DNA of 64,000 nt, taken from NCBI RefSeq assembly GCF_947500695.1, contig NZ_CANMSS010000012.1:1-64000 (forward strand), in the 5' to 3' direction. The DNA is from an uncultured Pseudoteredinibacter sp. (GTDB lineage Bacteria > Pseudomonadota > Gammaproteobacteria > Pseudomonadales > Cellvibrionaceae). Of this stretch, positions 6,782 to 14,313 are shown piece after piece. Position numbers and translations under genes: made by a program. The notes below the pieces were generated by a model. That model saw only the letters and a list, made by a program, of their open reading frames with translations. It was not told the DNA's origin and ran no database searches. The number at the start of each line of letters is the position of its first letter. Position 1 is the first letter of the stretch.

Positions 6782-7246
6782 AAATCTAACCGAATACGGA
6801 CTTTGAATGTATATTCTGATTGGCTCGAAAAAGCCAAGTATGAGCTTTCACGCTTCGAGCAGTCGAGTGGTGTATATGATATGGCAAATTGCTTTTTGAC
6901 ATTAAACGCATTACCCGAATGGATAGAGAAATCTGATGAGGCTCCAGGTAAGTTGAAAAATGTAGCAACTCAAAAGATTTTAATTATGAAGGGCCAGAAT
7001 TTTGATCTCGATGAGAATAAGCTAGATCAAATTGATCATCAACTGAGATTGGTTAGGTTGTTTTGCAACCACGCCAAGCACGGTAGCTCGAAGGATAAAC
7101 TTGAACATATATCAATGAGCGCTCCATTCCCCTTGTCCTTTCCTGTTGAATTTGAATTCTTAAAGGTCGGCTCTGAGTTTGTAAGGGTTGTAAGTGTCCT
7201 TGATGGTGTCCTCAATTTTTGGGCCAGCGAGCTAACAAATGCTTAG
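6779..7246 (+). CDS. Cassette gene 12: HEPN-like protein of unknown function
   Basis: A 155-residue helical protein with no signal or membrane segment. The sequence RLFCNHAKHG (about residues 93-102) fits the R-x4-6-H motif of HEPN domains and the recurring CN..KH pattern of uncharacterised HEPN-like proteins, which are often in accessory or defence regions. RNase activity is inferred, not shown. Start chosen at ATG 6779; an in-frame GTG at 6755 would place the start in the spacer. Its stop codon overlaps attC site 13. Confidence 0.6.
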   Translation: MKSNRIRTLNVYSDWLEKAKYELSRFEQSSGVYDMANCFLTLNALPEWIEKSDEAPGKLKNVATQKILIMKGQNFDLDENKLDQIDHQLRLVRLFCNHAKHGSSKDKLEHISMSAPFPLSFPVEFEFLKVGSEFVRVVSVLDGVLNFWASELTNA

Positions 7247-7317
7247 CAAGCGAGTTTGTCGGAACGCCTTTTCGTTCCTTTGTCACTACAAGTCGTCCGC
7301 AACTGCGGGCGTTAAGG
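7240..7317 (+). other. attC: attC site 13, left core mutated
   Basis: It aligns along its length with attC site 11 and has the right core GCGTTAAGG. Its left core reads GCTTAGCAAG instead of TAACAAG, an A-to-G change in the invariant AAC. This could reduce recombination and fix the adjoining cassettes. Confidence 0.82.
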
Positions 7318-7322
7318 CAATA

Positions 7323-7790
7323 ATGAAGATTTTCATCTTTTTCTTCTTATCCACGGTGTCCTGCGTAGTTAGCGCATGGGAGTGTGGTGATTATGACAAG
7401 TATTCTCAGAGTGTTGGGCAGCATCTAGAGATAGCCAGTGATGTTTTTTTTGGTCGGGTCTTGTCAGGCTCAGTAGAAAGTGAAGGTGAGAATGGGTTTG
7501 ATGTTTCAATAGAAGTAGATGTTCTTTTGGAAGTTAAGGGTGATTTAGAAGACAGAATTACGTTATTCACCCACTCTCAACCTCCGTTCCCAGAATTTAT
7601 ATTGGGCGGAAGTTATGTCTTCTTTCTATACGGAAATACGAGTCTTGATTTCTGTAATTACCTAATTGAAACCGCAGTGCCTATCGACAGCTTGGACGAA
7701 CTTAGGGAATATTCAAAAAGAAGAGATATAAGATCAGTAGAGCAAGTACGAGAGGTTCTCATGTACATTGAGGGGAACCTTAACAAGTGA
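7323..7790 (+). CDS. Cassette gene 13: secreted protein of unknown function
   Basis: A 155-residue protein with a clear signal peptide (MKIFIFFFLSTVSCVVSA, cleavage near residue 18). The reading frame is open back to 7239 through the attC, but ATG 7323 after the core is the sensible start. The mature domain is beta-rich (FFGRVLSGSVESE, DVSIEVDVLLEVKGD) with three cysteines. The pattern C....Y........A..VF.G.V.......V.V..V.KG resembles the OB-fold NTR/TIMP-like secreted domains found in bacteria. That is a recognition-level guess. It is the last cassette; its stop is next to a half attC. Confidence 0.65.
   Translation: MKIFIFFFLSTVSCVVSAWECGDYDKYSQSVGQHLEIASDVFFGRVLSGSVESEGENGFDVSIEVDVLLEVKGDLEDRITLFTHSQPPFPEFILGGSYVFFLYGNTSLDFCNYLIETAVPIDSLDELREYSKRRDIRSVEQVREVLMYIEGNLNK
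7778..7787 (+). other. Half attC: left core only, end of array
   Basis: CCTTAACAAG matches the attC left core seen in the array. The next 400 bases contain no GCGTTA right core in a suitable place. The array therefore seems truncated here. Confidence 0.6.
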
Positions 7791-7951
7791 CTATGTTGTC
7801 AAACCCTAGCTTCGTCCCAGTATGTATTGTTCTTTACCATCACATTTAAGATCGTTGTCTGCTCTTTCATGCAAGCAACCAACACTGTATCTTGTTCACC
7901 CGTATCAGCTAAGTCTGTGGGTCTGTTATTCTCCAAGATAAGGAAAATTTA

Positions 7952-8593
7952 ATGAAAAAACTGCTTGTCTTACTGCTGTTACTACCTGCGTTTTCGCTTG
8001 CAGGCGATATTACTATTGTTGGAGGTAGTTCTGGGGTTGTGCGCTCTGATTCCATTACTGTGCGAGCTACTCATGTAGCAGTGGATATTACTGCTGAAGT
8101 CGATGAAGATGGGCTTCTTGAGCAGTGGGAGAGGTTGGATAAGTTCAAAGATCGTCTTGGTATACTAGCTAGTAAAAGGGGGGATATGAGTATCAAGCGT
8201 GTTGCATCTACGTATAATGGCCGAGGCAAAAGCTCGCTGCTTGGCTCTTATGGCCCCGCTAGCAGCTACCGAATGAGAGTTTTTACTCCGTTGTCAGATC
8301 GGGAGAATGTCATTGCAGCCATAAGGCGGCTCAATGTATTCCTTGAATCAGCTAAGTCTTCTACTGGCTTAGAACTACGCACCGGAAAATATGCTCTAGC
8401 TATAGAAGACAGAAATTTATATTCAGAGAAGCTGCTGGAACTGATTAAAGAAAGAATCAACAAGCTAAAACAAGGTCTTGGGGAAGAATTTAAAATTAAA
8501 GTAGAAGACTTCTCTGACGACGTTAGGGCAGTACAAAATGGCGAGGACACCATCGCCCTATATTATAACTATGAGCTTAGCTACCACCAGTAG
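7952..8593 (+). CDS. Secreted protein, possibly SIMPL-domain-like
   Basis: A 213-residue protein with a standard signal peptide (MKKLLVLLLLLPAFSLAG, cleavage near residue 17) and a good ribosome site (AAGGAAAA, 8 bases before ATG). The mature part alternates beta strands and helices (ITVRATHVAVDITAEVDE; RENVIAAIRRLNVFLESA; KLLELIKERINKLKQGLG). This is somewhat like periplasmic SIMPL/DUF541 proteins, but the match is too weak to assign. It is the first chromosomal gene after the integron. It has no cysteine in the mature part. Confidence 0.7.
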   Translation: MKKLLVLLLLLPAFSLAGDITIVGGSSGVVRSDSITVRATHVAVDITAEVDEDGLLEQWERLDKFKDRLGILASKRGDMSIKRVASTYNGRGKSSLLGSYGPASSYRMRVFTPLSDRENVIAAIRRLNVFLESAKSSTGLELRTGKYALAIEDRNLYSEKLLELIKERINKLKQGLGEEFKIKVEDFSDDVRAVQNGEDTIALYYNYELSYHQ

Positions 8594-8740
8594 GTCGTCA
8601 AAACTCGATATATGTAAGAATGAGTGTTGGTATTCCGCCTATTTCAACCTAAGGGCTCTGATTCGAAGATACTGAGAGTAATCATGCGAAGGTTTTGTGG
8701 TGCATGTTCTTATATATGGAAATTATTGGAATAAGATAGC

Positions 8741-9097
8741 ATGAAATCCATTCCCAACTACTTAATATGCCTATTGCTTCTTCTTTGTGGCTTAGTGTCA
8801 ATAGCTGAGGTATCAGTGAATTTAGATGGAGGCGAGCTATCTGACAGAGCCACAGTGCTTTACTCAGTTATTTTTGCTTTTGTAACGGCCACATGGGTTC
8901 TTCACGATGCGAGAGAGTTAGATTTCAGTGCGCCGTTTGATTTTGGCCTGTTTATCTACTTGTTTTTGCCTATATTGCTTCCGTATTACTTGTTTAAAAC
9001 CCGTAGGGTAGATGGGCTGATGATGTTCTTTGGTTTTGTGGCAATCTATATTTTGCCTTCCTTCGCGGGTCTGTACGCTTACGTTTATTACTCCTGA
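8741..9097 (+). CDS. Small membrane protein, unknown
   Basis: A 118-residue protein with about four hydrophobic segments (residues near 5-22, 41-58, 67-85 and 92-115). The central HDARELDFSAPFDFGLF loop and the KTRR stretch before the last span fit a small integral inner-membrane protein. The ribosome site is weak (GGAATAAGATAGC). No family recognised. Confidence 0.6.
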   Translation: MKSIPNYLICLLLLLCGLVSIAEVSVNLDGGELSDRATVLYSVIFAFVTATWVLHDARELDFSAPFDFGLFIYLFLPILLPYYLFKTRRVDGLMMFFGFVAIYILPSFAGLYAYVYYS

Positions 9098-9175
9098 TGT
9101 TGAGCGGTGTTGGAACGTAATTGAATCTGGCTCGCTGTTTGGTGGAGCCTGGAGGTCATTTTGAGGTTGGGGCTG

Positions 9176-9221
9176 CTGTCGTATATCTGTCGTGGTCTTG
9201 TTGCTGTAGTCGAGGTATAAA
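9176..9221 (+). promoter_or_regulatory. Pho-box-like direct repeats and -10 box upstream of the DoxX-like gene
   Basis: CTGTCGT at 9176-9182, CTGTCGT at 9187-9193 and the degenerate TTGTTGC at 9198-9204 repeat with an exact 11-bp period. A TATAAA -10 element (9216-9221) starts 12 bases after the last repeat. Seven-base direct repeats separated by four bases are the binding format of PhoB-like (OmpR-family) activators. A nearly identical block lies at 11176-11215. Confidence 0.6.
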
Positions 9222-9277
9222 TGTGTCGATATTCTCTAATGTAGTTCAGCATTCATTAAAATGACCGGTACATCAAT

Positions 9278-9646
9278 GTGAATATTCTAAGAATAATCTT
9301 AATCGCGATAGTAGCTATAGTCAGCGCGGCAGCTGGGCTTGCCAAAATTATGCAGGCACCACAAGAACTGGAGTTTCTACAAGGGTTTGGTTTAAGCGTT
9401 TCCCAGATTGCCATTTTCGGAGCGATTCAGTTAGCTGGGGCGTTATTGCTTGTTTGGCCTAGAGCGAGAGCTCTTGGTGCTGTAGTTACTATCTTTGGCT
9501 TTGCGCTTTCTAGCTTCTTTATCTTTAAAAGCGGAAATGTGCAATTTGGTCTGTTTTCTTTGTTGCCAATTGTGTTGGCTTTTATTGTTTTTTGGCAGGC
9601 GAGAACAGTTACTGCTGGCTTACAAAATAAGCCAGCAGCGGATTGA
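9278..9646 (+). CDS. DoxX-like small membrane protein
   Basis: A 122-residue protein with four predicted membrane spans (about 4-22, 42-58, 63-80 and 88-106). The first-span pattern FL.A..A..AKI and the later GA.QL.GAL.L..PR.R.LGA resemble the DoxX/DoxD-like family of small quinone-associated or unknown-function membrane proteins. The start codon is GTG 9278; ATG codons upstream are out of frame or end at once. The repeat array at 9176-9204 suggests activation by an OmpR-family regulator. Confidence 0.68.
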   Translation: MNILRIILIAIVAIVSAAAGLAKIMQAPQELEFLQGFGLSVSQIAIFGAIQLAGALLLVWPRARALGAVVTIFGFALSSFFIFKSGNVQFGLFSLLPIVLAFIVFWQARTVTAGLQNKPAAD

Positions 9647-10112
9647 CTTCTGTGCGGGCTTCGTTATTCTTTATTGCGACTGTACTGATGGTAAATGTAA
9701 TTTGACCTGTACCGTGACAGTTTAAAGAATCACTTCGCAGTCTGTAATTATCGTCATTTATGTTGCCAGAGATGATCAGTCTAGCTTTTCTATTAGTATC
9801 GTTGATTTTTTCTTTGTACGATTCTGATATTACCCTCGATAATAGGGCATATATTTTTGTTGATTCAAAATCAATAATTGATTAGTTATCTTTAGTAAGT
9901 AAAGTATCGCTTAGTGAGTCAGAGTCATCCCTTCGCTTTGATTTTCAAGATCAGTGCACTTTTTTCTATGCCCAAGCGTTGAGCAGAATGTTTGCTACAC
10001 TTTAACTGTGATTGTCTTTATTGATTGTATTTTCACAATAGCCGCATAAAAATCGCATTGCCTCTGCGGTTTTAAGCAGGATAAATCCACATTTTGAAAT
10101 CTCGTGAATACC
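9647..10112. other. Intergenic region without a visible gene
   Basis: About 470 AT-rich bases. Short reading frames on either strand have no ribosome site or coding pattern. No terminator with a clear T tract and no repeat was recognised. Confidence 0.5.
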
Positions 10113-10958
10113 ATGCAATCAATTATAAATCTCTGTGCTGTAATGCTTGTTGCAATCAGCTCAAGCGCTAATGCTAAAGATACCATTACATGGGCGCTTG
10201 TCGATTGGCCGCCTTATTTTATCACTCAAGGAGAGTTTCAGGGGCAGGGCGTGGGCGATCGTTTTACCGATTATTTTATTACTCGTTTACCTGGCTATGA
10301 GCACGACAAAAAGGAAATGACTCTAGCAAGAGTCGAGAAGGAAGCTCAATTAGGAAGAACTACCTGTATGACCAATCGGTTTTATACTGAAGAGAGGGCT
10401 AAGCTTTCATATTATACTAAACCTTATTCAATGAGCTTGTCCCTAAAAATAATACTGATGGAAGATACCCATAGGCGTATAAGAAGGCCGAGCGAGCTGT
10501 CTGTAGAAGTGATTAATGAAGGATTTATGCTTAATGGTGCACTCGAATTCGGCCGATCTTATGGAGCAGACTTAGATCCATTACTTGAACAATACTTATC
10601 TAGTCCATTGCTATCGAAAAGGCGCACCACTTCAGCACAGCTGCTGGATATGCTTCAACTAAAGCGCCTCGACTACTTTATAGAGTACCCTCTGAATTTC
10701 ATCTATTTAACGCAAACAAGAAGCTTAGACCCAGGTAACTTCGTTAATGTCGAAATCAGTGAATCTCCCGCCTACGTTTTATCTTGGGTTAGCTGCAGCA
10801 AAACCGAACTGGGAAGAAGGGTGGTAGAGCAGCTGAATAGTGTGATTGATGCTGAAAAAGCAAAGCCAGAATACTTGGAGCTGGTCACGCATTGGCTTCC
10901 TGAATCTGACGCGCAGAAATTGGAGGGCTACTATCGGGAAGAGATTCTATCCGAGTAG
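10113..10958 (+). CDS. Periplasmic solute-binding-like protein (family 3 / TIGR02285-like)
   Basis: About 281 residues with a signal peptide ending near SSSANA-KD. The mature start ITWALVDWPPYFIT is the typical opening of family-3 periplasmic binding domains. The GVGDRFTDYF and later EYPLNFIYLTQ segments resemble the TIGR02285 group of stand-alone periplasmic proteins. No ABC transporter permease or ATPase gene is adjacent, so it may be a sensor or orphan binding protein. Start ATG 10113 is preferred to the in-frame GTG at 10104; neither has a strong ribosome site. Confidence 0.78.
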   Translation: MQSIINLCAVMLVAISSSANAKDTITWALVDWPPYFITQGEFQGQGVGDRFTDYFITRLPGYEHDKKEMTLARVEKEAQLGRTTCMTNRFYTEERAKLSYYTKPYSMSLSLKIILMEDTHRRIRRPSELSVEVINEGFMLNGALEFGRSYGADLDPLLEQYLSSPLLSKRRTTSAQLLDMLQLKRLDYFIEYPLNFIYLTQTRSLDPGNFVNVEISESPAYVLSWVSCSKTELGRRVVEQLNSVIDAEKAKPEYLELVTHWLPESDAQKLEGYYREEILSE

Positions 10959-11272
10959 CCTTGGAGCAGGCCGTAACAGAAAATAACGTTCTAGCTTATT
11001 AAGCAGTGGCAGGCCTACTTATAATAAAGTTATTGTTGCAACAGCTGGGCGAGAAATCCTTTCTGTAAGCCTTTTGGGAGAGACTGGTCGCCCGATGTGG
11101 ATATGTATATCTTCTCAAATAGCTGCGTCATATTTTTCTGTGTAAATAGTGCTCAAATTATCTCTTTTTGCTTCCTGTCGCCTGTCTGTCGTGGCCTTGT
11201 CGTGCTATTGTCGTAACAGACAAGGGCAAGTTAGCAGGATATTTTCACCTTTAGTAGTAAAAGGTGAATCAT
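10959..11272. other. Intergenic region holding the 11-bp repeat array
   Basis: About 310 bases between two plus-strand genes. The only structure recognised is the CTGTCGT direct-repeat array at 11175-11215, near the downstream gene. Confidence 0.5.
11175..11215 (+). promoter_or_regulatory. Pho-box-like array of four direct repeats
   Basis: Four seven-base units (CTGTCGC, CTGTCGT, TTGTCGT, TTGTCGT; TGTCG starting at 11176, 11187, 11198 and 11209) repeat with an exact 11-bp period. The array ends 58 bases before the XRE-type regulator gene. The middle part shares TCTGTCGTGG-CTTGT with the array upstream of the DoxX-like gene, so the two genes probably share a regulator. Confidence 0.65.
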
Positions 11273-11914
11273 ATGGACGTTATGATTAATAAAGAGTTGA
11301 TTAAAACGCTAAGAAAGCAGAAAAACTGGTCACAAGAAGAGTTAGCAACGGCTGCTGGCTTAAGCTATAGAACCATTCAACGTATAGAAAGTACCGGCAA
11401 TTGCGCTTTAGAGTCGAAAAAAGCTCTTGCTTCCGCACTAGAGGTTGATTTAGACGAGCTCAATTATAAACCTCCGCAGTCTGCCACTAGAAAGAGGTTT
11501 ATGAGAGCGGGCGGCATTGCATTTAGAGCTGCCGCTTACTTGTTCATTCCTCTAGCTCTCGCTACTCTAGTGCTGCTGTTTAGAAACTTTCAGAAAACGG
11601 CGGTTTACGAGGTAGTTATCGCCAACCCGAACGATATCAGCACACATCGCCATAAGGTAAAAATCAGCCAATCCAAGGCAACAGTAGTCCAGTTACGTAA
11701 TGGCTATACCCTAGAGGTAGAGCTCCTATATGGTTTTACTCCCAGATTAAAAACCCAGCTGTTCCATACGAATGAAGCCGGCCGGCAGCTTTTGCATAGC
11801 AGTAATCGCAGTGCGACTGTATTCCACCCTGTTAAATACGTTATTCGGCCTGGCAACAATGTATGTTTTCAGTCACCTATGCGAGATGTCGATGGGGGTT
11901 GTGCTAAGGTTTAG
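11273..11914 (+). CDS. Membrane-anchored XRE-family transcription regulator
   Basis: About 213 residues. The N-terminal Cro/CI-type helix-turn-helix spans roughly residues 6-61 (LIKTLRKQKNWSQEELATAAGLS followed by YRTIQRIE). After a basic linker comes one membrane span (about 82-102, AAYLFIPLALATLVLLF), then a C-terminal domain of about 110 residues, probably periplasmic and beta-rich with two cysteines (CFQSP, GGCAKV). This is a ToxR-like one-component layout built with an XRE head. The ATG at 11273 has AAAAGGTGA 7 bases upstream; GTG 11264 and ATG 11282 are alternatives. Confidence 0.78.
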   Translation: MDVMINKELIKTLRKQKNWSQEELATAAGLSYRTIQRIESTGNCALESKKALASALEVDLDELNYKPPQSATRKRFMRAGGIAFRAAAYLFIPLALATLVLLFRNFQKTAVYEVVIANPNDISTHRHKVKISQSKATVVQLRNGYTLEVELLYGFTPRLKTQLFHTNEAGRQLLHSSNRSATVFHPVKYVIRPGNNVCFQSPMRDVDGGCAKV

Positions 11915-12056
11915 CTTCTTGCGATTAAAAGCGCTTCACGATTACAAGTTTGGTGAGGTATCAGAACTGACGTTGTAATAATTGGCCACAAACCATCGTC
12001 TTATTACCAATGCTCGATCACGACACTGTTTTCTTACTTTATCTATAGGTTAAATT

Positions 12057-12485
12057 ATGAGTGTTCTATCTGTTGTTGTAGCCATTTTGGTCGCGGTAAT
12101 CATGTTGCTTGTTTCTTTGTTCCACTTCTATTGGGCCTTTGGCGGCGAATACGGTTTGCAGTCGTCGGGGCCTGTTATGGAAGAGGGGGTCGAATTTAAA
12201 CCGCCGGCGGCAGTTATTTTTGTAGTGGCCTGCTTATTGGCGGGGCTAGCAGTATTGTCATTGCAGCTGGTTTGGCCATGGCAGCCCATTAAGGAATACA
12301 TTGCCTATGTGGGATACTTGATATCTTTTGTTTTTATTGTCCGTAGTATTGGTGATTTTAAATACGTTGGATTTTTTAAGAAGGTCTACAATAGTGACTT
12401 TGCCAACTTGGATACCAAATACTTCTCGCCCTTAATTCTTCTTTTAGGAGTGTGTTTTGGGGTATTATCAGTGTTTGGTGTATAG
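12057..12485 (+). CDS. DUF3995-family membrane protein
   Basis: A 142-residue protein with four predicted spans (residues about 5-28, 50-72, 81-100 and 121-139). The HFYWAFGG motif near residues 22-29 is the hallmark of DUF3995 membrane proteins. Start ATG 12057 lies after AGGTTAAATT. Function unknown. It is monocistronic by spacing. Confidence 0.75.
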   Translation: MSVLSVVVAILVAVIMLLVSLFHFYWAFGGEYGLQSSGPVMEEGVEFKPPAAVIFVVACLLAGLAVLSLQLVWPWQPIKEYIAYVGYLISFVFIVRSIGDFKYVGFFKKVYNSDFANLDTKYFSPLILLLGVCFGVLSVFGV

Positions 12486-12713
12486 GTAGTATTAACTATG
12501 AATAGCTTGGCAGGAGGCTGAGGCTATTTTGAGGGGGCTTGCTCTGTGCGAACGGCCCCTTTTGTAAGGAGAGTTTATAAATGCGCCGAAATCATATTAA
12601 GGATAATTCTTTATTTTTACTCAGCTTTTTTTCAAAATCATCCTGCTTGTCGTGCGTAATCTGGCCATCTGAATTTATTTGAGTGCTTGTTGTTTTTAAA
12701 CTGGAATTTTTTT

Positions 12714-13568
12714 ATGAGAAAAATAATAGCTGTTTGGCTATTTTTGCTTACTGTCTCTCCTTTGATTATGGCTGGAAATTCGATGGGTGCAGACAGTTTC
12801 GCTAAAAAGTACATAGCCTTCATTTCCAAGCTATACCCCACATATACTGTCGAGAAGCATGGTGAGTTAGAGGTGCGAATTACTGCGCCAGGTGGCGAGA
12901 AAATGACTGCCTTTTTAGACAATGCCTATACCGATTACATTAATGACCCAGATGACCTTGAGCGTGTGTTGACTGTATATTCAAAGTCAATTGCTGCTAG
13001 CTTGAACTTTGATAAAGCGGGTTTAAGTAAGGATCAACTTGTTCCTGTTATCAAAAACAAGGCTTATCTATTCCGATCTTTAGAGATGCTCGCAAGCACT
13101 GGGAAGGCCGGGCTTGTTTATGAAAAGTTAAATGATGAACTCTATGTGCTCTATGCCTTTGATGCGCCAAATGCGATGAGGTTTTTAACGGAAGCTGATC
13201 TGGATGTGTTTGGCTTGGTGAAAAGTGAACTTCGAACGATCTCTACATCCAATTTGAGAGAACTTATTCCTGGCCTAAAGCTAGAGGGGGATCCCGCCTC
13301 TCTTTCTATGGTGGTGGTCGATGGAAACTACGAATCTTCTTCCATCTTGTTTGATGACATTTGGACCGATAGGCACTTTCCTGTCGAAGGTGATATTGTG
13401 GTATATATACTGGCGCGAGATTTGGTATTGGTTACCGGGTCGAAAGATAAGGAAAGCCTTAACAGTATTCAGGAAATTATAGGTGAAAACCGTGGTCAGT
13501 TCTCCCACCCTGTTTCTGAATTAGGATTTGTACTCATTAATGGCCAGTGGAAACTATTCTCGCCATAG
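12714..13568 (+). CDS. DUF1444-family protein with signal peptide
   Basis: 284 residues when started at ATG 12714 (MRKIIAVWLFLLTVSP); the reading frame is open back to 12687, but that start lacks a signal-like beginning. The signal peptide is about 19 residues long. The rest follows the DUF1444 (YtpQ-like) pattern: F......LYPT......L.V.....G, LDNAYTDY, a central ...V.PVI.N, and a late VVVDG...S...FDD.W....P.EGD. Function is not established for the family. The exported form is unusual compared with the cytoplasmic Firmicute members. Confidence 0.72.
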   Translation: MRKIIAVWLFLLTVSPLIMAGNSMGADSFAKKYIAFISKLYPTYTVEKHGELEVRITAPGGEKMTAFLDNAYTDYINDPDDLERVLTVYSKSIAASLNFDKAGLSKDQLVPVIKNKAYLFRSLEMLASTGKAGLVYEKLNDELYVLYAFDAPNAMRFLTEADLDVFGLVKSELRTISTSNLRELIPGLKLEGDPASLSMVVVDGNYESSSILFDDIWTDRHFPVEGDIVVYILARDLVLVTGSKDKESLNSIQEIIGENRGQFSHPVSELGFVLINGQWKLFSP

Positions 13569-13627
13569 CTGTTGTGCTCTGGTGTTGTGATCGCAACTTA
13601 ACTTAAGTTATTAGGGAGCATGTTCTC

Positions 13628-14227
13628 GTGGAGACGCTAGATAAGCTACTCGATGAGCTTCGCTCGATTGCTCAGCTCGGTCTCAACTACTCAAAAGATG
13701 AATACGATCTTGAGAGATACCGCCGCTTGCTGGATTTATCGGCCCAGCATTATGAAGCTAATTGCGGCCTTTCTTCAGATATCATCAAAGAACGATTCCA
13801 ACAAGAGCTAGGTTATATTACGCCGAAGGTTGGCGTCTCGGCTTCTGTCTTTGATACTGAGGGCAAGCAGCTTCTGGTAAAGCGTACCGACGATCATACT
13901 TGGTGTTTGCCTTGTGGTTGGGCTGAGGTTGGTGAATCTCCACAAGAATCATTGCGTCGCGAGGTACTAGAAGAAACGGGCCTGATTGTTGAAGTTAAAG
14001 ATCAGATTCGATTAGGTTATCGAATGCCTGGAGAATTCGGTCTGCCCCATACCACTTATCACTTGCAGTTTTATTGTACGCGTATTGGTGGAGGGATTTG
14101 TGGCTCGCACGAAACTACAGATGTCGGTTTTTACGATATGGCCGATATCGATAATTGGCATTTGGACCACGCAATTGAAGCAAAAACTGCGCATCAGTAT
14201 TGGGAAGCTGAGCTGAACAACAAGTAA
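13628..14227 (+). CDS. NUDIX hydrolase
   Basis: A 199-residue protein with a complete Nudix box starting at Gly97: G-x5-E-x7-REVLEETGL, the metal- and pyrophosphate-binding signature. The N-terminal 60 residues are helical (LDKLLDELRSIAQLGLNYSKDEYD), matching the extra domain of the ADP-ribose/CDP-choline pyrophosphatase-like group known from Gram-positive YjhB-type enzymes. Start is GTG 13628 with GGGAGCATGTTCTC upstream. Exact substrate unknown; a nucleoside diphosphate-linked compound is likely. It converges with the crotonase gene. Confidence 0.85.
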   Translation: METLDKLLDELRSIAQLGLNYSKDEYDLERYRRLLDLSAQHYEANCGLSSDIIKERFQQELGYITPKVGVSASVFDTEGKQLLVKRTDDHTWCLPCGWAEVGESPQESLRREVLEETGLIVEVKDQIRLGYRMPGEFGLPHTTYHLQFYCTRIGGGICGSHETTDVGFYDMADIDNWHLDHAIEAKTAHQYWEAELNNK

Positions 14228-14256
14228 GAGTTGAGGATTAAACGGAAATGGTAGAA

Positions 14257-14290
14257 AGCAGCCACGATTCTTAGAATTGAGGCTGCTGTT
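14257..14290. terminator. Terminator-like hairpin between convergent genes
   Basis: AGCAGCC (14257-14263) pairs with GGCTGCT (14281-14287), with an inner ATTC-TTA-GAAT stem and short T and A runs outside. Suitable as a bidirectional terminator for the NUDIX and crotonase genes. Confidence 0.55.
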
Positions 14291-14313
14291 TAAAAGCTTT
14301 AGGAATTTTTAAC

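Larger units (their letters stand above)
1..7790 (+). mobile_element. Distal part of a chromosomal integron gene-cassette array
   Basis: A run of short plus-strand genes is separated by 70-112 bp inverted-repeat spacers. The spacers start with a RYYYAAC-like core (usually followed by AAG) and end with GCGTTA, the signature of attC recombination sites. Twelve attC-like junctions are visible, one starting before the window, plus one degenerate candidate and one half site. All cassettes read rightwards, so attI and the integrase should lie left of the window. No intI gene is present here. The last left-core (TTAAC at 7780-7784) has no matching right core, so the array appears to end there. Array length and diversity fit a sedentary chromosomal integron. 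Confidence 0.93.

Noticed and set aside
1..7790. Repeated spacers as a possible CRISPR array
   Set aside because: The repeated parts are attC sites of varying sequence and 70-112 bp length with genes between them, not short identical repeats with short spacers.
9995..10186. A 63-residue minus-strand frame overlapping the solute-binding-like gene start
   Set aside because: It lies mostly antisense to the signal peptide region and has no supporting features.
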